A DNA stretch of 64,000 nucleotides from an uncultured Burkholderiales bacterium (GCA_903896615.1 CAITYM010000030.1:1-64000), one strand, 5' to 3'. Shown: positions 1 through 8,977, numbered from the stretch's first letter. The notes: generated from the sequence alone by a model not told the origin. A program made the numbers and translations.

Positions 1-194
1 AAAACATCCAACAAAACCCAGGTGGCGTAAGCGCCAAGCATATAAAAGGCCCCGTGCGCAAAATTGACAACCCCTAATAACCCAAAAATTACTGCTAAAC
101 CAAGACTGAGCATGGCATAAAAAGATCCATTGACCAGTCCCAGAATAAGTTGTCCCAAAATGACTTGAATAGGTATTCCAAATATATCAGTCAT
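1..194 (-). CDS. Branched-chain-type ABC permease LivH, N-terminal part (runs off window)
   Basis: Not in the ORF track because it is cut by the window edge. Reading the complement from the ATG at 194 gives MTDIFGIPIQVILGQLILGL, then VNGSFYAMLSLGLAVIFGLLGVVNFAHGAFYMLGAYATW, which is the conserved N-terminus of LivH-type permeases (the NFAHG motif is typical). About 64 codons are present and the 3' end lies left of base 1. It lies downstream of the binding protein gene on the same strand with a 55-bp gap, so it is probably the fourth gene of a livG-livF-SBP-livH operon. It should form part of the inner-membrane channel. Family assignment is firm; the substrate is unknown. Confidence 0.9.
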   Translation of the reverse strand, partial: MTDIFGIPIQVILGQLILGLVNGSFYAMLSLGLAVIFGLLGVVNFAHGAFYMLGAYATWVLLDV

Positions 195-249
195 AGTGGG
201 TCAGAAATAGCAATTAATAATTGAAAGGGGTAGACCATGGGGAAGGAAG

Positions 250-1452
250 TTACTTCTTTAAGTATGGGCAGGTTGAATCAGAAAGGGGACCAAATGCTTC
301 CTCACCCTTTACGGTTTTGATTAACTTATAGTAATCCCAAGGGTATTGCGATTCTTGAGGAGTTTTTACTTGCATCACGAACATGTCGTGCACCATTACT
401 CCATCTGCGCGAATGTATCCACCTTTGGCAAAAAAATCATTGATCTTCATTTTTTTCAACTCTGCCATTACCTTGTCTGAATCAGTTGTATTGACTGCTT
501 TTACAGCTTTCAAATAATTCATCGTTGCCGAGTAATAGGCTGCCTGAGTCATGGTGGGTTCTTTCTTCATCTTTGAAAAGAAACGTTTCGAAAATGCTCG
601 AGTCTCCTCATTAGCGTCCCAGTACCAGCCCGTCGTAAGATATAAGCCCTGAGCAGTCTTTAGCCCCAGACTATGAATGTCACTGATGAATGCCAATAAC
701 GCAGCGGGCTTCATAGTTTTGGTAATACCAAATTCATTAGCTGCTTTGAGCGAATTGGTAAAGTCTGCTCCTGCATTCGATAAGCCCAAGACTTGCGCTT
801 TAGAGCCCTGAGCTTGGAGCAAGAAAGAGGAGAAGTCAGTCGCGGACAATGGAACTCTGACAGAACCAACTGACTTTCCACCGTTTTCTGTAACAACTTT
901 AGTAGCCGCATTTTGGAGTTGCGTGCCAAAGGCATAGTCAGCAGTTAAGAAATACCAACTCTTACCACCATTTTCCGTAATTACTTTTGCAGTACCGTTG
1001 GCAAGTGCAGTTGTATCATAAGCATAGTGAACTGTATAAGGTGTGCAATCAGCGTTGGTCAAGGAGGAGCCTGCGCCACCGACAGCAAAGAAGGGAACCT
1101 TTTTCTCATTTGCAACTTTAGCCATTGCCAAGCTAACACCAGTATTGGAGCCTCCAAGCAACATGTTCAAGTCACTTTTATCTGCCCACTCTCTAAATTT
1201 GCTGGAGCCAACATCTGGCTTATTTTGGTGATCTGCGGTTATAAAAGTGATTTTCTTACCTATCACAGTACCACCAAAATCTTCAATTGCCATTTTGACC
1301 GCTTCGATACCCCCTTGGCCGATGACGTCTGCATATAGCCCAGCCATGTCATCAATATCTCCAATCACAACTTCGTTGCCTGCCATGGAAATGATTGGGC
1401 AAGTAAGTGCTATCCCGATCGCTAAAGTAAGTGCTTTTTTTACAAATTTCAT
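250..1452 (-). CDS. Branched-chain amino acid-type ABC transporter periplasmic binding protein
   Basis: A Peripla_BP_6 (LivJ-like) solute-binding protein of about 400 aa. The ORF track opens at 1467, but I prefer the ATG five codons in (1452, MKFVKKAL), because the preceding AGAAGAAG then serves as ribosome binding site. A classical signal peptide follows (KFVKKALTLAIGIALTCPIISMAG), after which the mature protein starts around NEVVIGDIDDMAGLY. It lies between livF and livH on the same strand, so it is the receptor of the left-hand importer. Homologs in Burkholderiales bind amino acids, amides, urea or aromatic and other organic acids, so the ligand cannot be named from sequence. Confidence 0.92.
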   Translation of the reverse strand: MKFVKKALTLAIGIALTCPIISMAGNEVVIGDIDDMAGLYADVIGQGGIEAVKMAIEDFGGTVIGKKITFITADHQNKPDVGSSKFREWADKSDLNMLLGGSNTGVSLAMAKVANEKKVPFFAVGGAGSSLTNADCTPYTVHYAYDTTALANGTAKVITENGGKSWYFLTADYAFGTQLQNAATKVVTENGGKSVGSVRVPLSATDFSSFLLQAQGSKAQVLGLSNAGADFTNSLKAANEFGITKTMKPAALLAFISDIHSLGLKTAQGLYLTTGWYWDANEETRAFSKRFFSKMKKEPTMTQAAYYSATMNYLKAVKAVNTTDSDKVMAELKKMKINDFFAKGGYIRADGVMVHDMFVMQVKTPQESQYPWDYYKLIKTVKGEEAFGPLSDSTCPYLKK

Positions 1453-1488
1453 AACTTCTTCTTTCAATAAAAACGAGTTAAAACGGAT

Positions 1489-2211
1489 TCAAACACCTAA
1501 GAACTCATGCAACATTGACATCTTGGAGGGCAACTCAGCATGAGTAAATTGTTGAACAATTTGACCGTGTTCCATGACATAGAAACGATCGGCAAGGGGA
1601 GCTGCAAAACGAAAGTTTTGCTCTACCAAAATGATTGTGAATCCGGCTTGCTTAAGGGTTGCGATCATTACCCCAAGTTTTTGAACAATGACTGGTGCCA
1701 GACCTTCGGATATTTCGTCTAATAATAGAAGTCTTGCACCCGTTCTTAAAATCCTAGCAACAGCAAGCATTTGCTGCTCCCCGCCGGAGAGCCTTGTACC
1801 GGGGCTATCCGCACGTTCTTTAAGGTTACTGAACATTGCATAAATTTCATTGACCGACATACCTCCATCAGTACCTTTTATCTTTGGAGGCAATATCAAA
1901 TTTTCATAGGTGGACAAGGATGAAAAGATGCCCCTCTCCTCAGGACAGTACCCAAGTCCAAGCCTAGCGATTTGGTGAGTACTTAAAGAGATACTTTCTA
2001 CACCGTTAACTTTAATAGATCCCGTTCTTGCGCCTGTTAAGCCCATAATTGCTCGAAGAGTCGTAGTTCTGCCTGAGCCATTTCTACCCAACAAAGTCAC
2101 GACTTCACCTTTGTTAACACTGAGATTAACACCGTGAAGAATATGAGACTCACCATACCAGGCCTGTAAGTTTTCAATTTTCAACAACTCTTTTGCTGAG
2201 GCACTATGCAT
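1489..2211 (-). CDS. LivF-type ABC transporter ATPase with Arg in Walker A
   Basis: ATPase of the left-hand Liv-type importer, about 240 aa. The track start at 2301 would overlap livG by 50 bp; the ATG at 2211 (MHSASAKELLKIENL) gives the normal LivF length. Visible motifs are the ABC signature LSGGEQQM, Walker B LLLLDE followed by SEGLAP, and the switch His region VEQN. The Walker A reads GRNGSGRT: residue 48, normally the catalytic lysine, is arginine (codon AGA at 2068-2070). My recollection is that some LivF-like proteins in proteobacteria carry this change, but it is unusual for an ATPase. The partner LivG just upstream has a normal Walker A. Confidence 0.93.
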   Translation of the reverse strand: MHSASAKELLKIENLQAWYGESHILHGVNLSVNKGEVVTLLGRNGSGRTTTLRAIMGLTGARTGSIKVNGVESISLSTHQIARLGLGYCPEERGIFSSLSTYENLILPPKIKGTDGGMSVNEIYAMFSNLKERADSPGTRLSGGEQQMLAVARILRTGARLLLLDEISEGLAPVIVQKLGVMIATLKQAGFTIILVEQNFRFAAPLADRFYVMEHGQIVQQFTHAELPSKMSMLHEFLGV

Positions 2212-2251
2212 ATGATTTTTTTTATGAGTGTTTAGTTGTAATAACCGCGAG

Positions 2252-3025
2252 TTAATGAGCCCCAACAAGCTCATGGACTGTAGAGCCCATATAAGCCTCA
2301 ACGACTAATGGATTTTTGGAAACATCTCTGTAATTACCATCCGCAATCACAGCCCCTCGCTGCAATACAGTGATGCGGTCTGCTATGGAAGAGACTACAT
2401 TCATATTGTGCTCAACCATTAAGACTGTTCTTCCAACTGCAACTTTTTTAATTAGCTGTGTGACTCGGTCCACATCTTCATGCCCCATACCCTGTGTAGG
2501 CTCATCAAGCAACATTAACTCGGGCTCAAGTGCAAGCGTTGTAGCTAACTCAAGGGCTCGCTTACGACCGTAGGGCAAGTTCACAGCAAGCTCATCTGAA
2601 AAACTTAGCAAGTCAACTGAGTCCAACAGGTCTAGAGCCCGCGCATGCAAATGATGAAGTGATTTTTCAGATTGCCAAAAATTGAAAGCAACATTTTGTT
2701 TTTGCTGCAGTGCAACCCTGACATTTTCTAGGACAGTCATGTGAGGGAACACTGCCGAAATTTGAAAGGAACGAACGATTCCGCGACGCGCAATTTGCGC
2801 GGGTTTTTCTTGAGTGATGTTTTCACCCTTGAAGTAAATGTTGCCACGGGTCGGCACAAGAAAATTAGTCAACAAATTAAAAAGAGTTGTTTTTCCCGCT
2901 CCATTGGGACCAATCAATGCGTGAATAGAGCCACGTGTGACGTTTAAATTTACATCACTAACAGCGACAAAGCCCTTAAACTCTTTAGTTAGGCCTTGAA
3001 TATCAAGCAAAATTTCTTGTGACAA
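2252..3025 (-). CDS. LivG-type ABC transporter ATPase
   Basis: First gene of the minus-strand Liv importer operon, 257 aa. Motifs: Walker A GPNGAGKTT near residue 40, Walker B LMLLDEPTQGM, and the degenerate LivG-type signature LPYGRKRALELATTLA. The start codon is TTG; it is supported by AGGGAG (complement of 3032-3037) six bases upstream and by the normal LivG N-terminus (ILLDIQGLTKEFKGF). It pairs with the LivF encoded 40 bp downstream to energise transport. The VEHNM motif near the C-terminus is the usual switch region. Confidence 0.93.
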   Translation of the reverse strand: MSQEILLDIQGLTKEFKGFVAVSDVNLNVTRGSIHALIGPNGAGKTTLFNLLTNFLVPTRGNIYFKGENITQEKPAQIARRGIVRSFQISAVFPHMTVLENVRVALQQKQNVAFNFWQSEKSLHHLHARALDLLDSVDLLSFSDELAVNLPYGRKRALELATTLALEPELMLLDEPTQGMGHEDVDRVTQLIKKVAVGRTVLMVEHNMNVVSSIADRITVLQRGAVIADGNYRDVSKNPLVVEAYMGSTVHELVGAH

Positions 3026-3205
3026 TAAAAACTCCCTACACGATTGAAAAACAACATGGACTAAATCTAGGCAAGCGCTTGATTAGCACAAGTGTAACCA
3101 GTTCAGTATTAAATTATCAATCAGTATAGGGATAGTACGAATAACTTCACTTATGCAGAAGTGAATTTTCGGCTTGAAAGAGCCAACAATGCTTAAGAAT
3201 CAAGA

Positions 3206-3727
3206 TCAAGCCAAATTGGCTGCCCCAACTAAATAGTCACGCTTACCAATTTGGACTCCGTTGTGACGCAAGATGTTGTAAGTGGTGGTCACATGAAAAT
3301 ATACATTTGGAATTGCCCACATGTTTACATAATCAATGGCGCGCATGGTTTTGGTCGCTTCCTTGCCAACGGGAAAAGTCACTTCCTTGTCCTCTAGTCC
3401 GTCCAAAGCGTTAGCAGGTACGCTGCGAATCCACTCTACTGTTTTTTTGATCCTAGAGTTCAATTCCTCCATCGTAGACTCTGAGTCAGCAAACTTTGGC
3501 GCCTCAGCGCCTGAGATACGCGCAATGCAAAACTTTGCAGCGTCGCACGCAATCAAAATCTGAGTTTTAAGCGGCAACATATCAGGGGCAAGTCTGTAAT
3601 CAACGAGTACCTTAGAGTCATAGTTACGGCTTTTCGCATCCAATTCAGCTTTGTCTAGCAGATGAGAAAGGTTGCCCAAAATATTTAGAAATCCCGGTAT
3701 TGTTACGCTTGACAGTGTAGTTGTCAT
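3206..3727 (-). CDS. DUF1993 family protein
   Basis: A 173-aa soluble protein with no signal peptide, matching the DUF1993 family as I know it (about 170 aa, helical, DinB-like in fold, function unknown). Conserved stretches include the LAPDMLPLKTQI region and FHVTTTYNILRHNGVQIGKRDYL at the C-terminus. It sits alone between two oppositely oriented Liv importers, separated from livG by 180 bp and from the divergent binding protein by 234 bp, so it is probably transcribed on its own. No functional link to the transporters can be shown. Confidence 0.85.
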   Translation of the reverse strand: MTTTLSSVTIPGFLNILGNLSHLLDKAELDAKSRNYDSKVLVDYRLAPDMLPLKTQILIACDAAKFCIARISGAEAPKFADSESTMEELNSRIKKTVEWIRSVPANALDGLEDKEVTFPVGKEATKTMRAIDYVNMWAIPNVYFHVTTTYNILRHNGVQIGKRDYLVGAANLA

Positions 3728-3961
3728 GATGCCCTTTAATTAATACTTTAAGTTACACATTATACAACTAACATTTAAAAAATCTTAAAAACCAATTCGG
3801 GTTAAATACTGACAATTTCTATTAACTATACATTTAGGGTATGTATTTAGTACTATTACGGAGAAAATTAGGTACTATGGGCTATGGGTTGAAGTCTAAA
3901 TATGTATTAGACATCAGAATCTGTGAGCAGATCCGCAAAATCAATAACTTTGTTTTAGGGA

Positions 3962-5182
3962 ATGAAAATGATCAAACGTTTTAAGAAGAGTTCAGTAGTA
4001 GCTATGATGCTTTCAGCGAGCCTAGGTTTTGCTGCTGACGACATCAAAATTGGCGTAACCGGACCCTACACCGGCGGATCCTCGTCGATGGGCGTAAGCA
4101 TGAGAGAAGGGGTAAAGATTGCTATTGAGGAAATCAACAAAAACGGCGGCGTTTTAGGTCAGAAATTGGTCGCTATTGAGCGAGATGACGAGGCCAAAAA
4201 TGAACGCGGCGTCCAAATTGCAGAGGAATTGATAAACAAAGAGAAAGTTGTTGCAACCGTCGGCTTCATCAACACAGGCGTAGCACTTGCCTCTGAACGC
4301 CTATACGAAGAGGCGAAAATTCCAGTTATGAATAACGTTGCAACGGGTTCGATTTTGACCAAACAATTCTTACCCCCAGAATTCCCAGATAACTACATCT
4401 TTCGCAATGCTGCCAACGACTCCATCCAAGCTCCAATGATTGTTGAAGAAGCTGTCGTGCGCCGTAAATTCACAAAGGTTGCAATTTTGGCGGATTCAAC
4501 AAATTACGGGCAACTGGGCAAGGATGATTTAACCAAGTCTCTCGCCGCAAAGAATATTACGCCGGTAGCCGTTGAAAAATTCAACATCAAAGACGTGGAC
4601 ATGACAGCTCAGCTTTTAAAAGCTAAAGAGGCCGGAGCTGAAGTTATTTTGACTTACGGTATTGGCCCTGAATTAGCTCAGATCGCCAACGGTATGACCA
4701 AACTTGGTTGGAAAGTCCCTATGATAGGAAGCTGGACGCTCTCAATGGCCAACTTCATTGATAATGCTGGTCCTGGCGGCGAAGGTGCCCGTATGCCGCA
4801 AACGTTCATTCAAGAGCCCAACACACAAAAGCGTAAAGCCTTCATCGAGGCCTATGTGAAAAATGTAAAGCCTAAAAACGGACGCATTGAATCTCCAGTC
4901 GCTGCAGCACAAGCATACGACTCTATTTATCTCTTGGCAGCCGCTATCAAGCAAGCTGGATCCACTGATGGTAAGAAAATCAAAGATGCGCTTGAAAATC
5001 TTCAAGAAAAAGTCGAAGGTGTTGTGACCGTTTATAACAAACCATTCAATAAGGAAGATCACGAAGCTATTACCTTGAATATTCCAGTTTTTGGTGAAGT
5101 TAAGGGCGGTAAAGTTGTCTTCGCTTATGAGGAAGATCGCAAAAAAGGTGCTGATATTCGCTTAAAGCAACCGAAGAAATAA
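3962..5182 (+). CDS. Branched-chain amino acid-type ABC transporter periplasmic binding protein
   Basis: Receptor of the right-hand Liv importer, 406 aa, Peripla_BP_6 family. Signal peptide MKMIKRFKKSSVVAMMLSASLGFAAD, then the typical IKIGVTGPYTGGSSSMGVSMREGVKIAIEEINKNGG opening. ATGs at 3962 and 3968 are both possible; the upstream TTAGGGA is close to the first. A rho-independent terminator lies 50 bp downstream, before livH, which in such operons lets the binding protein be made in excess over the membrane parts. Ligand unknown. It is clearly different in sequence from the left-hand binding protein. Confidence 0.93.
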   Translation: MKMIKRFKKSSVVAMMLSASLGFAADDIKIGVTGPYTGGSSSMGVSMREGVKIAIEEINKNGGVLGQKLVAIERDDEAKNERGVQIAEELINKEKVVATVGFINTGVALASERLYEEAKIPVMNNVATGSILTKQFLPPEFPDNYIFRNAANDSIQAPMIVEEAVVRRKFTKVAILADSTNYGQLGKDDLTKSLAAKNITPVAVEKFNIKDVDMTAQLLKAKEAGAEVILTYGIGPELAQIANGMTKLGWKVPMIGSWTLSMANFIDNAGPGGEGARMPQTFIQEPNTQKRKAFIEAYVKNVKPKNGRIESPVAAAQAYDSIYLLAAAIKQAGSTDGKKIKDALENLQEKVEGVVTVYNKPFNKEDHEAITLNIPVFGEVKGGKVVFAYEEDRKKGADIRLKQPKK

Positions 5183-5230
5183 ACACTCTTTAGAAATATG
5201 GGCTCAAAGGCTCAGTATTTCTTTTAAAAT

Positions 5231-5267
5231 AGCACCAAGTCCTCCAATGGGCATTGGTGCTTTTTTT
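5231..5267 (+). terminator. Rho-independent terminator after binding protein gene
   Basis: AGCACCAA (5231-5238) pairs perfectly with TTGGTGCT (5254-5261), followed directly by a T run. A smaller inner hairpin CCAAT-gggc-ATTGG is an alternative. It lies between the binding protein gene and livH, so it probably acts as a leaky terminator within the operon. Confidence 0.8.
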
Positions 5268-5287
5268 ATTTTAAAAATATAAATTCT

Positions 5288-6166
5288 ATGGAAATCTTAC
5301 TGCAACTCATTTATAGCGGCATCGCTTTAGGGATGATCTATGCAGTCATTGCATTTGGTTATCAATTAACATTTGCAACCTCGGACACATTAAATTTTGG
5401 CCAAGGTGATGCTTTAATGTTGGGCGCTTTGGTTGGGCTCACTTTAGTTGACGTTATGCAAATTGACTACTGGCTTGCTTTGCCGATTGTTGGGGTATTT
5501 GGCCTCATTCAAGGCGCATTTGTGGAGCGTATCGGTGTCCGACCCGCGATCAAAATTAAGAGTGAGTTTGGTTGGATTATGTCAACTATTGCTTTGGGTA
5601 TTATTTTCAAAAACGTAGCAGAAAATATTTGGGGTCGCGATGATTTGCGTTTTCCATCTCCCTTGCCCGAAGCTCCTATGAAACTCCTCGGCGCAAACGT
5701 TTTGCCCATGGAGATATTGGTTATTTCAGGTGCCATATTAATGATGGTTGCGGTTGAATTTTTTAACCGTAAAACAATTTACGGTAAAGCAGTTGTAGCA
5801 ACTTTTAATGATCGAGACGCCGCAAAATTAATGGGTATCAACACAGGCCTAGTCATTACTTTTTCGTATGCTCTGTCTTCTATGAGCGCGGCTTTTGCCG
5901 GCGTTTTGATAGCTCCGCTGACACTAACGGGAGCGACGATGGGATCAGTTCTTGGACTTAAAGCCTTTGCAGTGGCCATCATTGGCGGCTTAACAAGCGG
6001 TATGGGAATCATCATTGGTGGAATTATTCTTGGGATTGCAGAAACAACTACAGGCTTTTACATATCTACGGGGTACAAAGATGTGCCTGGCTTGGTTTTA
6101 TTACTCCTTGTACTCGCAGTTAAGCCTGCAGGGTTATTTGGTAAATCTGCAATTAAGAAAGTGTAA
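5288..6166 (+). CDS. Branched-chain amino acid-type ABC permease LivH
   Basis: Inner-membrane permease of 292 aa with about eight hydrophobic segments. It starts MEILLQLIYSGIALGMIYAVIAFGYQLTFATSDTLNFGQGD and has the conserved transmembrane coupling region around AVAIIGGLTSGMGIIIGGIILGIAE. The next gene starts 3 bp after its stop, so the two are translationally close and surely cotranscribed. It would pair with the LivM half of the following fusion to make the channel. Confidence 0.93.
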   Translation: MEILLQLIYSGIALGMIYAVIAFGYQLTFATSDTLNFGQGDALMLGALVGLTLVDVMQIDYWLALPIVGVFGLIQGAFVERIGVRPAIKIKSEFGWIMSTIALGIIFKNVAENIWGRDDLRFPSPLPEAPMKLLGANVLPMEILVISGAILMMVAVEFFNRKTIYGKAVVATFNDRDAAKLMGINTGLVITFSYALSSMSAAFAGVLIAPLTLTGATMGSVLGLKAFAVAIIGGLTSGMGIIIGGIILGIAETTTGFYISTGYKDVPGLVLLLLVLAVKPAGLFGKSAIKKV

Positions 6167-6168
6167 TC

Positions 6169-8097
6169 ATGTCGAACAAGAATAATTGGACCATTGCAGT
6201 GATTGGATTTTTGGTACTTGTTATGGTGCCCCTAATCAATCAAAATCCCTATTACATCCATTTGATCGAGACGATCATGATCTATTCCATACTTTTATTT
6301 GGATTAGATATTGTTGTTGGCTATACAGGGCAAGTCTCACTTGGGCATTCAGGACTTTTTGGTATCGGCGCCTACACCGTAGGCGTTTTATTTCTGAAAT
6401 TCTCCGCCCCCTTTTGGCTTATCCTGCCTATGGGTATTGCAATAACAGCGCTATTCGGAGCTGTACTAGCTTTGCCCGCACTAAGAGTATCAGGCCCCTA
6501 TTTGGCTATGGTTACTTTGGCATTTGGTACTATTATCCAAATTTTGATTAATGAGATGACCTTCATGACTGAGGGTCCTATGGGAATCAAGATACCTAAA
6601 GCAGTTTTTGCGGGCTACAAAATGGATGACCAAACCTACTACTGGGTTGTATGCTTTTTCCTAGCATTGTCCCTTTTAGTTGTTCATCGAATTCTTAAAT
6701 CTCAACTTGGACGTGCTTTTGAGGCACTTAGAGGTAGCCCAATTGCTTCTGACTGTATGGGCGTCTCGGTCTATAAGTACAAAGTATTTGCGTTTGTGAT
6801 AAGCGCAGGCTTTGCCGGGCTAGCTGGTAGTTTGTACGCTTACTCTGAACAATACATCTCACCCAACACTTATAACTTTGAGCTTACTGTGTTATTTTTG
6901 CTCGCCACTATTATGGGTGGTCGAAAAACAAGGTCTGGGGCGATATTAGGTGCTGCGATTATTGTCTTACTTCCTAAATTGCTTGATGATCTAGAAATAT
7001 TTCGATACGTCTCATCCCTCCTCGCTATAGCAATATTCTTAGGTGCAGTAATCGCAGTTTCCAAAAATCGTACAACTTTGAAATCCACTCTTGTCCCCGT
7101 TGTTGGTACGTGTGCATTGGCAGGTTTTTCGTTTGTATTAACAAACATCACAGACTGGAGACTTTCGATTTTTGGATTGATGATTCTATTCGTCGTTTAT
7201 TATTTGCAAGACGGCATAATTGGTTTTTTCAAAGGTGCTCTTAAAAGTTCTCATAAATCAGAGCAAGTGAATTTGAGCAACTCAATCCTAGCTATGAGTG
7301 AAGTCCATCGCAATGAGAATTCATCAAAATCACAGCATATCTTAGTTGCTAAAAATATATTAATGCAATTCGGCGGACTTAAGGCTATCAATGAGGTCAG
7401 TCTAACCATTGAACGTGGAACTATCCACGGATTAATTGGTCCAAACGGTTCAGGTAAAAGTACGATGATGAATGTTCTCACCGGCATCTATCACCCCACG
7501 GGCGGGCAAATAGATTTTGAAGGTAGAACAATCATAGGACACACCTCATCTGACATTGCTTTATCAGGCATTGCAAGAACTTTCCAAAACGTACAATTAT
7601 TTGGTGAAATGACTGCCTTGCAAAATGTGATGGTTGCATTGCATCATACCTTTCACAGCAACTTATTAGATATTGCTCTTCACACGCCACGATACTCTCG
7701 TGAGGAACAAACTGCAACACAGAAAGCTTTGGGTTTATTACAATTTGTAGGGCTTGCTGATTTAGCATATGAAGAGGCGCGCAATTTACCCTACGGACGC
7801 CAACGCCTTTTAGAGATTGCACGCGCGTTAGCACTTGACCCGCATCTTTTATTGCTGGATGAGCCAGCTGCTGGTCTTACCTCTCCAGATATCAAAGAAC
7901 TAGTAAGAATTATCCGCAAAATCAAAGAAAATGGAATTACAGTTATCTTAATTGAGCACCACATGGATATGGTGATGAGCATTTGTGACACTGTTAGCGT
8001 ATTGGATTTTGGACAAAAGATTGCTGACGGAAAGCCTGCGGATGTTCAAGCAGACCCAAGGGTCATTGAAGCCTACTTAGGCGCAACACCGGCCTAA
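6169..8097 (+). CDS. LivM-LivG fusion: ABC permease with C-terminal ATPase
   Basis: A 642-aa two-domain protein. Residues about 1-345 are a LivM-type permease with many membrane segments (VGYTGQVSLGHSGLFGIGAYT is the diagnostic LivM motif). After a hydrophilic linker (about 355-390) comes a complete LivG-type ATPase with Walker A GPNGSGKST near residue 424, signature LPYGRQRLLEIARALA, and Walker B LLLLDEPAAGL. The reading frame is continuous, so this is a true fusion and not two genes. Fused permease-ATPase proteins of this type are known in Burkholderiales. With LivH and the downstream LivF it completes the importer. Confidence 0.93.
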   Translation: MSNKNNWTIAVIGFLVLVMVPLINQNPYYIHLIETIMIYSILLFGLDIVVGYTGQVSLGHSGLFGIGAYTVGVLFLKFSAPFWLILPMGIAITALFGAVLALPALRVSGPYLAMVTLAFGTIIQILINEMTFMTEGPMGIKIPKAVFAGYKMDDQTYYWVVCFFLALSLLVVHRILKSQLGRAFEALRGSPIASDCMGVSVYKYKVFAFVISAGFAGLAGSLYAYSEQYISPNTYNFELTVLFLLATIMGGRKTRSGAILGAAIIVLLPKLLDDLEIFRYVSSLLAIAIFLGAVIAVSKNRTTLKSTLVPVVGTCALAGFSFVLTNITDWRLSIFGLMILFVVYYLQDGIIGFFKGALKSSHKSEQVNLSNSILAMSEVHRNENSSKSQHILVAKNILMQFGGLKAINEVSLTIERGTIHGLIGPNGSGKSTMMNVLTGIYHPTGGQIDFEGRTIIGHTSSDIALSGIARTFQNVQLFGEMTALQNVMVALHHTFHSNLLDIALHTPRYSREEQTATQKALGLLQFVGLADLAYEEARNLPYGRQRLLEIARALALDPHLLLLDEPAAGLTSPDIKELVRIIRKIKENGITVILIEHHMDMVMSICDTVSVLDFGQKIADGKPADVQADPRVIEAYLGATPA

Positions 8098-8159
8098 TAT
8101 TCATTCAATGAATCGACAGATTAAATTTCCTTAAAGAAACTTACAAGAGCACATTTAGC

Positions 8160-8888
8160 ATGTTAAATATCGAGAACTTACAAGCCGGATATGGAAAGGT
8201 CCTCGTCCTACAAGGAATTTCTATCAACGTGCCAAAGGGTAAAGTTGTAACACTCATCGGATCTAACGGTGCAGGGAAAACAACCACGATGCGCGCCATA
8301 TCTGGGATGATAAAGCCCTCCGCTGGCACCATCACCTTGAACGGCAAGAGTATTGCAGGCATGGAATCAAATCAGATTGCAAAACTTGGTCTCGCACATT
8401 CCCCTGAAGGCAGACGTGTTTTTTCAACCATGAGCGTGACCGACAACCTTCTCCTCGGAGCGTTCCCTCGACTAACTGGAAGTCGCCCTAAGGGAGACGT
8501 AAATGGCGATTTAGAGCGCGCTATGCAGCTTTTTCCAAGACTTCAAGAACGCCGCAATCAGCTGGCTGGCACACTTTCCGGTGGTGAGCAGCAAATGCTA
8601 GCAATGGCCCGTGCAATCATGCTCAATCCAGAGGTCGTTCTCTTGGATGAGCCTTCTATGGGGCTTGCTCCTATATTGGTTGAAGAAGTTTTTAAGATCA
8701 TTCAACGACTCAAAAGCGAAGGAGTCACAATGCTACTCGTTGAACAATTCGCTGCTGCAGCTTTAAATGTTGCTGATTACGGATATGTGCTTGAAAACGG
8801 AAAAATATCTGTTCACGGCCCAGCCGCACAACTTAAAAATGATCCAGCAGTAAAAGCAGCCTATCTCGGCACAGGCTCTCATCACTAA
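8160..8888 (+). CDS. LivF-type ABC transporter ATPase
   Basis: Second ATPase of the right-hand importer, 242 aa. Walker A GSNGAGKTT, signature LSGGEQQMLAMARAIM, Walker B VVLLDEPSMGLAP, all intact. It follows the LivM-LivG fusion by 62 bp on the same strand. Comparison with the left-hand LivF at 1489-2211 is useful: here the Walker A lysine is present. Confidence 0.94.
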   Translation: MLNIENLQAGYGKVLVLQGISINVPKGKVVTLIGSNGAGKTTTMRAISGMIKPSAGTITLNGKSIAGMESNQIAKLGLAHSPEGRRVFSTMSVTDNLLLGAFPRLTGSRPKGDVNGDLERAMQLFPRLQERRNQLAGTLSGGEQQMLAMARAIMLNPEVVLLDEPSMGLAPILVEEVFKIIQRLKSEGVTMLLVEQFAAAALNVADYGYVLENGKISVHGPAAQLKNDPAVKAAYLGTGSHH

Positions 8889-8942
8889 TCGTCACCCACG
8901 CGGCCATCAGTTATTCGAAAAGCTACAGCCCCTTTTGCTTTC

Positions 8943-8972
8943 GAATTCCTTCCTCTCAACCCAAAGGAATTC
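8943..8972 (+). repeat. Inverted repeat overlapping a ribosome binding site
   Basis: GAATTCC (8943-8949) and GGAATTC (8966-8972) form a 7-bp inverted repeat with a 16-base spacer. The right arm overlaps the AAAGGA ribosome binding site of the Bug gene that starts at 8978, so the hairpin could mask it. The pairing is seen; the regulatory role is inference. Confidence 0.4.
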
Positions 8973-8977
8973 CCCTC

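Noticed and set aside
1027-1338. 103-aa ORF opposite the Liv receptor gene
   Set aside because: Antisense shadow of a clear coding gene, no ribosome binding site.
3894-3912. GTCTAA-atatgta-TTAGAC inverted repeat upstream of the Liv receptor
   Set aside because: Only six base pairs in an AT-rich region; could easily be chance, and no promoter alignment supports it.
6186-6551. 121-aa ORF on + strand inside the livM-livG fusion
   Set aside because: Shadow frame of a strongly conserved permease; Trp/Tyr/Arg-rich translation with no family likeness.
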